Assembly (NCBI RefSeq): GCF_017591425.1
Contig: NW_024465777.1
Coordinates: 3,472,001 to 3,536,000, forward strand
DNA: 64,000 bases
From: Ochotona curzoniae
Taxonomy: Eukaryota > Chordata > Mammalia > Lagomorpha > Ochotonidae
Reading direction: 5' to 3'
Below, piece by piece: positions 44,934 to 56,900 of the stretch (its first letter is position 1; every line of letters starts with the position of its first letter). The notes beneath the pieces are model-generated. The model did not search any database and was not told where the DNA came from. It worked only from the letters and a program-made list of their open reading frames with translations. The translations under genes and the position numbers were made by a program.

Positions 44934-47900
44934 GCATGTTGTAGATTTGCTCCTCCCCCAAGATTCTTCACTTCCTTTTTGTTTGTTCACATGTACATTC
45001 CTATAAAGTTCACATATATATTCCTAACCTTGTCAAGTTCATGCACTCAAAATCTATCATGTTAGTAAGTTCAAATTCTTACCTCCCAGACAGCTTGGTC
45101 ATCAAAAAATTTTGCCACATGAGGTCCTCTCCATATTTTGAGATTTAAGACAAAACCTGTTTAAATTTATGATAACATGTTAAGACATCTGGAGCACAGC
45201 ATTCATCCCAAAATGAATGGAGATAAGGTGGGTTGACTATGGAGCCTTGAAAGAAAGCCATTTGCTTCCACCCTCCAGAAATAAGTCAAAGGCAAACACG
45301 TTCATCCTGGGGCCAGCTTGATCAAGTCCATGGGCACCTAATCAGAACCAGCAGGAACCATGTGCAAAGGACCCTACACCCACACAGGAGATCTGGAACA
45401 AGCTCCTGATTCTCAGCTTTGACATGGCCCAGCTCTGGCCATTATGGCCATTTGGGGAGTGAATCGTGGTCGGAATCTCTCTCTCTGTAACTCTTTCAAA
45501 TACAAAAATATTCTTAATTTTCTTAAAGATTTATTTATTTTTATTGCAAAGTCAAATTTATACAGAGATACAGAAAAAGATCTTCCATATGCTGGTTCAC
45601 TCCCCAAGTGGCCACAACGCCCAAAACTGAGCCAATCTGAAGCCAGGAGCCAAGAACTTCTTTTGGGTCTCCCACACAGGTGCAGAGTCCCAAAGCTTTA
45701 GGTTGTCCTCTACTGCTTTCCCAGGCCACAAGCAGGAAGCCGGTTGGGAAGTGGAACACCCAGGACAGGAACCAGCGCCCACATGGGATCCTGGTAGATG
45801 CAAGGGTAGGATTTAGCCACTGAGCCATCGTGCTGGTCCCATAAATAATTTTTTTTTAAAGGCTTGCATATGAAGCAACACAAGACACAGGCATATACAC
45901 CATAAAGTCTGTGGCAGAATGGAATTTAAGAGTGTGTGGGGCTGGCACTGTGGCCCAGAGAGGAGCGGGGCGTGCTTGAGGACCGACAAGTTGCTGCTGA
46001 GTGCTTCCATGCTGTGTCCATTCTGCCACCGACTCCCTGCCTGCGGGTCTGGCCTGCCGATGCTTTCTGGTAGAATCCGGAGAGCCCAGATCTTCAGCTG
46101 CTGTGCAAGTCAGTGACCAGTGAGTTCCTCCCAGGGCTCTCTGCCCTTCCATCACCCTGCAGCTGTAGAAGCAGCTTTCCCTCCTGGCTAAAGATCTCCC
46201 CCACTCCCCGTGTCCCTTGCTGCCCCTCAGCCACACTCCGGCCACAGGAGTCTTGTGTTTTTGTTTCCTCGCTGTTCAACCTTGCAAGGCATGCTCCTGC
46301 CTCAGGACCTTGGTACTTGCTGGCGCCTTTTCATGAAATGCTCTAACAACTCCTCAAAATAACACACACATACACCCCAACCCCCTCTACATCTGCACGT
46401 CTCCTGGGGGACCAGCTTCTCAGATTAAGCTTCTCCTCCCCCACACTGCTGTGTTCGCCGCACCCCCTTCCTGGCTTTCTTTGTCTTCATCTTTGTCTTC
46501 ACCATCTGACCATGAACAAATTTGTCTGTTAATTATCAATACCCTCCCATACCAAAATTGTCAGCCCGTGGGGTAAGAAATTTGCTGTTATGTCACCAGT
46601 ACCTGAGGGATCACTCCTACATAGGGAACAAACACTTGAGTACAATCATATTACAGGCATCTAAGTAACAGAAGGAAGGAGCTTTGGCCTAAGGGTCCCT
46701 TGGACTTGGATTTCAGTGCAGAATTGGATACAAACATCACCCTGGATCCCAAAGGCTAAACTGCTGCCACCCCCACACCCAACACACACAGAGAACCTCG
46801 GGAAGTCCTTCTTCAAGGCCTCAGGGTCTGTGTCTGCAGCAGGAGACTTCTAAGAGCTATCTCAATTCTGAAATTATGTGATTGTCTTTTTCAAAATCAG
46901 AGTTTGAACCTTTATCCCCCTGGGCTAGAACTGAGAGGGTGGGCATGGACAGAGCCAGCCAGAAGACAATGCATAGTGGACCTAGATGCTGAGTCCTGGG
47001 TTGTGACGGAGGAAGGCAGGACTGTCACTGACCTGTCAGCAGACCGGACACCAGGCCCACGGCCATGGCCAGGCTGAGCGCCCCGGTGTCGATGAGTACC
47101 TGGTAGCCGACCCTAGAAAGGACAAACACAGGAGTCACATAGGCATCAGGCTGTGAAGACCATCAGGGACAAAGTGAGCAGCAGTATGGCCATGGGGCTG
47201 GGAGCAAAGCAGCTGTTCCTCTTGCCACCAGCACAGCCCAGCTGTTTGTTCATGAAGCCACACAGACATGCAGGAGGAAGTGTACAGGGAAGGCTGAATC
47301 CAGGATCCTCTCTGGCCTACTTTCACCCTTGCATCCCAAGGCCAAGGGCCTAAACCAGGAGTCAACAAACCCAAGTTCAAGTCCCAGCTCTGTTGCTTGC
47401 TAGCAGCATGACACTGAACAAGTCACTTCCATCTCAGAATTCCTGGTTGCCATTACACAATTAGAGATAAAGGCTTTATTCCTCCCAGAAAAGGGGGCAG
47501 AGGGGCAGCCTGGCCATCAGACTCATCTCCCCTGCCCACCTGCGCCCCTGGGATGTACCTGTAGTAACTCCAGGGTATCACATTCTCATTTAACTATTGC
47601 AGGGACCCTGAGTGTGGTTTCCCAAGATTGAGTCTGAACCTTGGCACTGTCTGTCCTTTTGTGGGGGGCTCAGAATAGCTGTCCAGAGCAAGCCTGGGTT
47701 CAAGTCTTCCCTACTTTTTGTCGCAACAACTCCACAAAATGTGTACAACCAACTGGCCCCATTTTGAATCCAAAGTGCAGCAGCTGGGGTAGGCAGGGTG
47801 GCTCAACAAGCTAATCCTCTACCTTCAAGCACTGGCATCCCATATGAGCACCAATTTGTGTCCTGGCTGCTCCACTTCTAATTCAACTTCCTGCTTATGA

Positions 47901-50900
47901 CCTGAGAAAGCAGTGGAGGGTGACTCAAGTCTTTGGGACCCTGCACCCATGCAGGAGACTCAGAAGAAACTCCTGGTTTCAGAAAGGCTTAGCTCCGGCC
48001 ACTGTGGCTATTTAGGGAGTGAACCAGAGGATGGAAGTTCTTTCTGTGTCTCCTTATCTCTGTAAGCCTTTCTAAGGAAAATAAATAAATCTTTAAAAAG
48101 AGGAAGAAGTGGAACAGCCGGGCCACAAGCTGACACCCACATTGGATCCAGGGAGGAGGGGTGGAGGAAGGGAGAGAGGAAGAGAGAAATCTTCTATCTG
48201 ATGGTTCCCTCTCCGAATGGCTCCAATGGTCGGGGCCGGGCCAGACTGGAACCAGGAGCCAGAAGCTCCATCTGGGTCTTCCCATGTGGTTAACAGCGAC
48301 CCACCAATCAGGTCATCTTTAACTGCTTCCCCAGATGCATTAGCAGATAGCTAGATAGGGAATAGGGAAGCCAGGACTTGAACCAGTGCTCATGGCAGGA
48401 TGCATGTGCAGCTTAACTTGCTGTGCCAAAAACGGTCAGTTTGCTAGCCAGCTGGCTGGGTAAAGGTGGAAGACACTGAGTAGTACTACGAAGAATATGG
48501 AATAAGAGGCGTGCTTGTGATCCACTGGCACCAACTCCTACGGAAAACCATTTGGTGGCATCCACCAAAGCTCATGGTGTGAACAGTGGATGATGCAGCA
48601 ATCCTACTTTATGCATGTACTCAACAGAAATGCCTTCAGCAAGTAAAGATAAGAAAGTGCTAGAACGTTTATAGGAGTGTTCTTTGAACTGGAAGCTATC
48701 CAAGGTTAAGCCCAGTGGATAGAACGTGTGTGTTCTAATAAACTCATTCTCACCATCTTTCCTTAGACTCAGCACTTGTTGATCCAGCATTTGCTCACCA
48801 CAGGGCCACGCTCCTCGCAAGAGCTATTGGCCTCACTCTCCTGCCAGTCACTTTTGCTAGCATGGACGATACATTTGTACATCTCCCAACCACAAACTCT
48901 AATGTATGTGTTCACTGCCAGCCCCCTGGGGGACATTCACACCCAGTTATGCCCCTGTCATGATTCAGAAAGGTACAGGGCCAGTCCCTCCCCATCTGTC
49001 TGCTGCCTGGTCCCTGCATGTATGTCCGTGTGGCCCCAGGTGACCTGCTGTGTCTCTCTGCATTTGAGGGCAACCTCTAGGAGTTTAGTCATCTCGGCAT
49101 TCTGGAGATGGATGCTATTGTTCTAAAGCATATTTTTCTTCAAATTGTATATAAATGAGTTCAAAACAGAACTTTGTGTCACTATCTTAAATGCAAGCGA
49201 GCTGGGAGGAGCTGTACAAAAAGACATGCTGAGAACAAACCGCAGTTCTAACCTTCCCAGGCGCAGAAGCCTGGGGTCTCTGTTGCTCTCCCTCCAAGGG
49301 ACCCGAGAGCTGGGAGAGACCCTTGTTCTTCTGTGATTCTTGAGAGGGCTGCATGAGCTCAGCATCACCCACCTCAGTCACTTGGCCTGCTGGGTTCCAG
49401 CCTGGTGAGCCGGACAGATAACTATCCCAGAGGGCCATCTCTTAGCAGACGATAATCTCTCCTCACAAGGCAGTGTGCAGATGAAGTGAGGTGGGGCCTA
49501 CCATACATTCTGGCACAAGACCCAGTGCATGGGCAGAGCTGATAAACCCTGAGAATGATTAACAGTCACAGTCTCATGGTCATGTCTGTTCAGCCAGCAA
49601 GCCCTGTAGCCCTGTTCCCAAGTCCTTCTTAGTGTACTGAAGGCACATCCAGAAAACACTCACATGACATGGAGGAGGGCATGGCCAGAGGGAGTCAGAG
49701 GGAGTCAGAGGAAGCCTTATTGCACATGGTGGGACAGGGCAACACAGGACCTCACTCTGGTCCACTAGCCCATGCATCAGAACTTTGGCCAAGGCTCCTT
49801 CCCGTGCACAGCGTCTTCCTACTCTGACTTCCTTCAAGCCCCACAGAGCTGGCACGAAGTGCCCTCCCCAGAGCTCTGTGGCAGGATCCCTCCCTCTCAC
49901 TTTCAGTGACAACCTGGCAGCCAAGGCTGAGAACGGCTGAGAACGGCAAGTGGTTCAGCCCACTGGGAAGTGGGGGTAAAGAGTGATGTCAAGACAGACC
50001 CTACTGTGCAAGCCCACCATCATCTTGGCAGGTAGAGAAGTGGCCCAACTGCTTTGAGCCAGCCTGACCTGCTCTGGCTGCACTTGTGTGGCCTTGGGGA
50101 CGGTGTGCTCCACCCTGTACCTCAGCTGCCTCTTTCAGTAAGAAGTGGTCCTAGGGGGTGATGACTCCATTCAAGGCAGGGTGTGAGAAGAATTTCTGAA
50201 TAAACCAGTCACTCCTGAGGCCCACAGAGTACATGGCCCTGGATGTGTGTTTGCCAGCTCAGAATGCTGAGCATACTGCTTCCGTCCTGGGCAGGGGTGT
50301 GTGAAGGGGGAGAACCCGATGACATACCCGGCACTGCTGGCCCAGCTCATCTCAAACGCCATCAGCACAACATAGGTGATACCTCCGAGGAGACCTGGCA
50401 AGCCGAAGGTGTAGTGGATGCCACTGGTGTCATGAATCCTCAAGACAGAGTGAAGACACACCTGGGGACAAATGCCATTGTGAGCAGATCTGCAGGGAAG
50501 ACCCATCTCCCGACCCCCTCTCTTCACAACCATTCGGTGTCCACAGATGTAAACTTGATGGGGCTCCTCCCCTCCTGTCCTCAACCAACCAGGGGAAGTG
50601 CCTGAGCACCTGCCCTCTCATCAGGCTCCCAGGCAAGCCGCTGTTTTGGCCACAAGAATGTCATTCTCTCTCCTGGTTGGGTCACGTGCACTTCTCGCAG
50701 TGATCCTTCCTCCTGGAATACATGTCCCCGTTTATTTGCCCAGCTAATTCTGCTTAGTAAGGTCCAGCTGAGCCATCCCCAGTTCTAGGAAGTATCTTCC
50801 TAACCTGTCCCAGGCTGGCTTAGGTGTGTTCCTATAGCAGTCATTCCACTGGACTTTTGCCACCTGCCCACTTTCCACACTAAGCTGTAGCTTGAGAAGC

Positions 50901-53900
50901 AGGTCAAGTGTTGAAATGTGCAACAGGTGGGTGTCCTTCAAAAAATTATGGAAAATCCATACCATAAAAAAAATGATTAGATTCCAAATCTTTCACGCCC
51001 CAAATAAACATATCTCCTTTTCAAAAATCTAGTATTTATACTTGGAGAAACAGAGAAAGATCTTCCATCCACTGGTTCAGTCCCTCCCAGTCCTTGAATG
51101 ACTGGGGCTGGCCTAGGAACCCAGAAGTCAATTCATGATCTCTGAACAGTCCTCTCCAGGGACATAGGCAAGGGAATGGGGACACTGAGACCACTGTGGA
51201 CCCTCCGGACAAAGTACCCTTTGTTCTTGGCTTTATTACCAGCCCAGTGCTGCTGCTCCCACCCCCAGCCCATGGTTCACTGTCGAAGCAGGTATCTGTA
51301 GCACGCCCCTCCTCAACACCCACTGAGGAAGACAGCATCAACAGAGTTAAGCCACCAAGCCCCTTCTCCAGAGAACCTGGAATTGCAGCCAAGAGACTCC
51401 AACAGCTTTCTTAAGCAACAGGTTACACTGCACTGCAAGAAGTAAGGAAAAGAAGCAGTTCTGCAGCGTGAGAAGAAAGCCAGCGCTCAGGAAAAGCAGG
51501 AAAGAAGGGGAGCAGGGACTGCTTGGGCTCTCTGAATACTCCAGTCCCTGGTGTCTGCCATTTCTGGGTGCCCAGATGCAGCCTAGTTCCTGAGTTCTCT
51601 GACCCCCCCCCACAGCCTCATACAGATCCTAATGCAGCCTTATGACAAATTCCCTGGTCAGCAAACCTGTATGGACTCACTCACTCCTTAGAACCCCAAC
51701 CAATGAACCATCCAACTGGGCTTTGAGTCCCTCACCAGGCCTTCATAATGCCAAGCTATGAAGGTGCCAACTCCTGTCTACAGGAGTAGCACCCCATGGC
51801 ACCACATGATGGCTCACCGGGGTCCCAAAGCTAAAACATGGGGCGCTGAAGGTCCAGCTCCTTACCGGCAAGCACTTGGCTCCTGAGATAGACACGAGCC
51901 CAGCTACAAGGCCCAGCACCATGGCAAGAGATGGGTAAGGGATCAGGTGACATGAAGGGCCCACAGCCACACCTCCTGCCAGCACTGCATTGTGGATTCG
52001 CGTCTGCAGAGAAATTGCCAGTGAGTGAGATGATCCCAGATCCCCTGTGCCCCTATGGCCTGCCTCTTGGCTGGAACGCATGACCTTCAGCACCGCCCTC
52101 ATCTCACTTCTCCCTCTCAGGCTCAGGACCCTCCAAGGAATAGCTGGAGAGTGTGGCTGCCCAGCATTCTAGCCACCCCTCCTGGGTCCCACAGTGATAT
52201 GTCCTTGGGCACTGGGCTTTGCCTGTACCTCCTGCTGGTGAATATTCAATGGGTTATCACATGGAAAGTCCTTAGCTCCGAGCCTTGAATAGGCTCCTCA
52301 TTGGCTACTTGATGCTTGTGTCACTTGATCTGACCACACCCAGTTCCAAGCTGAGTCCCAGCACTTCCAAGCTCTTTACTCCCCTGCTGCCACATCTGGG
52401 CTTTATCTGATCCCCTCAACTCCAACAAGGCCATCAGGCACTAGGCCCTGGCACCAGCTTCTGAGTTTCTTGGACCGATGCACATGGCTGCCACCCTGTA
52501 TGTCCCCAGCTGGGCTTCTTCTGGACTCCTGGTAACCATGGAACTGGCCTGAGAGGACACCCACCTCTCCTGGGTGCTGGAATGAGGCTCTGGACCTGCC
52601 ATGTGCAACTGCACTCTCTCCACTCCAGGGTCCCCTGTCTGCCCAGGATTTCTCTTGCCACTCCTGGCTGGTAGCACCACTCCCCATCATCAGGGGCATT
52701 TTTGTCTGTGGCTGTCTCCTCTTCCCCCTTCAGACTCACACCCCCTGCCTCCAGCCCTGCTGCCAGAATAAATGCACCTAATGCCTGCGAATGCTTAGTC
52801 CACACATTCTCTCTTCATTCCCACTTTACAGATGGGGCCCATGGAGGCTCAAAAAGTTAAAGTGGGACCCAGCAAGGAAGCCTAGCAGCTAAAGTCCTTG
52901 CCTTGTGTGCACCAGAATCCCATATGGGTGACATTTCTAATCCCAGTGGCCCCGCTTCCCAACTAGCTCCCTGCTTGTGGCCTGGGAAAGCAGAAGAGGA
53001 TGGCGTAAAGCCTTGGGATCTGCAATGGTGTGAAAGACCCAGAAGAAGCTCCGGGCTTCCAGCTTCAGATCAGCTCAACTCCAGCATCTGCGGTCACTTG
53101 GGAAGTAAATCAGTGGGTGCAAGAACTTTCTATCTCTCCTCCTCTCTGTATATCTGACTTTCCAATAAAAATAAATAAACATATTTTTAAGTTAAAGTGA
53201 TTGATCAAGGCCACACAGGCAGTGGAAAGTATTTATTTCTGAATCTGAAGGGTTTCAGAGGAAGCGGAGAGGCAACTTCTGGTGCCACCTGAGTACAGCC
53301 TTTTGCTCATGAGGGTGGCTTTGAGAACTGGTAGACATGGGGTTACGTGTGGGTCTTTTAGACAGAAGTGCTAATGAGTTTCATCTCTCCCCCCAGGGTG
53401 CCTTGGACTATCTGAAGGTCTCTAAAGTTCACCCAGCACCCTTCCTGGCTCTCTGTGACCACCAGGACAAGGCACCAGCACCGGCACCTCCTGCCAACCT
53501 ACTGGAGACCCAAGCAGGTGTGAGCCTATGTGTCAGACCCAGAAAAGCCAGGTCCCACTGTCCAGCACAGAGTCCCCAGCTCACCATGCTGATCTTCCCA
53601 TGAGGGTGTATCCAGGCCGACACGGAAGTGGCTGTCACCGCGCTGACTGCAAGGGCGTAGTAGGTGTTGAGGATGGCCCGGTTCCTCTCGTTTGGAATGC
53701 TCAGCAGAGCAGAATTGAAACTCGGCCAGAATATCCACAGGAAGAGGGTTCCTGGGGACCAGAGAGGGTCAGTGGCCAGAATCTGGAGGCTCCACAGGCT
53801 GCAGCAGAGAAGACCCCTGGACCTGGCATGCTCTAACCAGTCGCCTTGTAGTTCCAAGACCGTCAGTGGGCCCAGCGTGGTGGCACAAGTGGTTAAGGTC

Positions 53901-56900
53901 CTCGCCTTGCACGCCCGGGATCCCATATGGGCGCTGGTTCTAATCCCGGCAACCCCACTTCCCTTCCAGCTCCCTGCCTGTGGCCCGGGAAAGCAGTTGA
54001 GGACGGCCCAAAACTTTGGGACCCTGCACCCGCGTAGGAGACCCGGAAGTGTCTCCTGGCTTCGGATCGGCATAGCATCGGCCGTTGCACTCACTTAGGG
54101 AATGAATCATCGGACGGAAGATCTTCCTCTCTGTCTCTCCTCTCTGTATATCTGCCTTTCTAATAAAAATAAATCTTTAAAAAAAAAAAAGAAAAAAAGA
54201 CCGTCAGTGGTTCAAAGCTCCCCTTGGCTGGGAAACCGAGGCCTTCCGGGCTGAAAGGTACAACTTTTGGTCTGCAAGGAGCTACCCTGATTCCACTCCC
54301 TGGCAGGTGGACAGCTGCCCGCTGCTGTGCTTGCCACCTGATTCCCTCTGACCACGTTAGATACCAGGCTCACGTTCCCTGCAGCCCCTCCAAACACCAT
54401 ATTATAGCTGTTCTCTCATCCAACTTTCCTTCAATTCCTTTGTTCCTTCAACCAATTTCTGTCTTTCCATTGAGGACAGAAGGCTTGGATACACCTATTT
54501 AAGCTCAAAAATTAAGCAAGACTCTTCTCTCTGCTGGATATTCAGAATGTGAGTTCCCCAGAAAGCAATGTTTCATATAAAGGGAGGAGTTCAACACGAC
54601 CCCAAGAAACTGGATGCTCTGGATGGGTCTCCTCCGCGGCACGCAGCAAGTGGTAAAGCAGGGAGAGGCTCGGCTCAACCAGTGGAGGACACGATCCAGC
54701 CCACCTCATGCTTACCTAGCATGGCAAACAAGCTGGGGCTCATGGCTACTTGATCCTTCTCCTGTGCACTCGTGGGCAGAGGCCTTGAGAGGAACCAGGC
54801 GACAGTCAGCCCAAAATAGGCTGCAAACACATGGATGTGCATCATGGTTGCGTGGTCGTCCTTCTGCAACAAAACCAGCAGGATCCATGAGTGTCACATC
54901 GACCCAATGTTCTATGGACCAAGTCCGAAGCTGCAGGCATGACCTGCAGCCACAAGACAGCGCTTAGAGCTTGCCCAGCCGGGTACAGCCACCTCTCCTT
55001 CCAGCGAGCTCACAAGTTGGCCTTCACTGGAAGTTTTGGACTTAGGTCTTCTTCCGTAGGATACAAAATCACATAGCCATGTGGCCTCTGTCTCCTGGGG
55101 GAATCTGAGTGACCCACCCTTTGCAGCACGAAGCAGGCGGACTCCTATACTAAACTAATGCCTTTAGTAAGCTCTGGAGATACATTACTTGGGTTTCATG
55201 GAGATCAAATGCAATCACCTGAATAGCCCCCTTAGGGGTCCATGCTGCCTTGCAAACGTGGGCAAAACCCTCCCCCCTGACACGGACAACACTCTACGCA
55301 GCGACCAGCGCCTCCACGTGCAGGGTGAGGCAGGTCCCACTTCTGTTCAGAGTCATCCAGTGACTCCCATCCCATTGTAACCCTGATACATCCCAATCTC
55401 CAACTTGGGCTCCAGTTCCTCCTTCTTCACTCACCCCCCTCTTCCTCACTACCATCACCATGCAGCCACTTTGGGTTCCTGACTGGACAACAAGGCCAAT
55501 AAAAGAAAAAGAAAAAAAAAAGTTGGGTGGGGGGGCCTTATTATCTGTACAGGATTAAAACTGTCTTTATTGGAGAGGCACATAGTCCATCTCTGGCACC
55601 TGTCGACATACATGTGGGCCAGGTCTGGACTGGGACAGGCTGAGCTAAGCTATAGCGCCAATGTGGAAGGGAAGCAGGCTGTGCCAGGCTATGCCACAGC
55701 AGAGGCTGGCACATGCAAGAACCAGGGCTGGGGATGGGACTGGGGGGAGTTATTGGAGGGTTGCCCCGACTAGACTGCAGCATCCACTGGAATACATGAG
55801 GACTGGATCTGTGGCAGGCTAGTTGGGCTGGGCTACAGCACTTGGTGCCACAGCTTTATCCACCAGCAGGTGCACTGACTGGTATAAGTCACAGACCAAT
55901 CCTGACCCTGCACTGGCGGGCACATACAACAGTCAAGTCAGCAGTCACTCCAGGTAGGTTTCTTTGGGGACTCCCTGGCTAGTCCTTGGGACCCTATGCA
56001 CACATGGAAGACCTGAAAGAAATTCCCAACTCCCAGGTCCGGATCAGCTCAGCTATAGCTGTTGTAGCCATTTGGGGAGTGAACCAGTAAATGAAAGATC
56101 TTTCTCTTTGTCTCTCTCTATCTCCATAAACTTGACTTTAAATAGAAATAAATCTTATTTTTTTTTTAAAGAGAATGCCCATGTTTGGGGGACATGTATA
56201 TGTTAACACGTAGGGATAAAAGTAAAGTCCCACATAGATGGAGAGAATAGGAAATGAACAAACCCATAAAATTAAAAATAAAATAGAATAAAAAGAAAAT
56301 TAACAAACAAGGGCTCCCAGGCCACTGCTCTCTCATTCCCAACTGCCTGCCCTGGCTCCCCTGCGTGCTATAGCAGTCTGCCAGCCCTCCTCAGGGCTGC
56401 CCTTGACCACGAAGGATGAGACACCTGCGCCTCAGCTCCTCTCCCCACCACTCTTCTGAGGTACGTTTGTCCACTCAGCTCCTTCCACTCCATCCCTTAG
56501 TCTGATATCCACCCAGACCTTCCCCTGCTTTTCCCTTCAGCCACCCATGTCCCCACTCCAACTCCAGCCCTTGTCATCACGAGTCACTACACCACTTGCC
56601 AAAGCCCAGCTTTAAGTCTCCCTTCTTGCACCAGCCACTCCCTCCTTGCCGCTCAACTCACTTCCCCAGTCAGCAGGCAGAACTTACTGCACCTCAGGGC
56701 CCTTTTCTCAACTGGCTGGAGCCTCACGAGAGTCCCAGAAAGCAGGCATTACTGTTACTCCCTCTTAACCATGAAAGCTGGGGCACAGAGAAATTAACCA
56801 AGCTGCTCAGGCTGATGCAGCCCGTGCAGGTGGCTGAGATTTGGAACCAGGTTGACCAGCTGTAGAAGCCATGCAATGGGACTTTGCTAGGCTCCAAATA

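Noticed and set aside
44667..45065. Open frames with Cys-Val or Thr-His repeats
   Set aside because: Translations of the CA microsatellite.
52434..52805. 123-codon minus-strand open frame in RH intron 5
   Set aside because: Lies in a probable L2 remnant; not joined in frame to RH exons.
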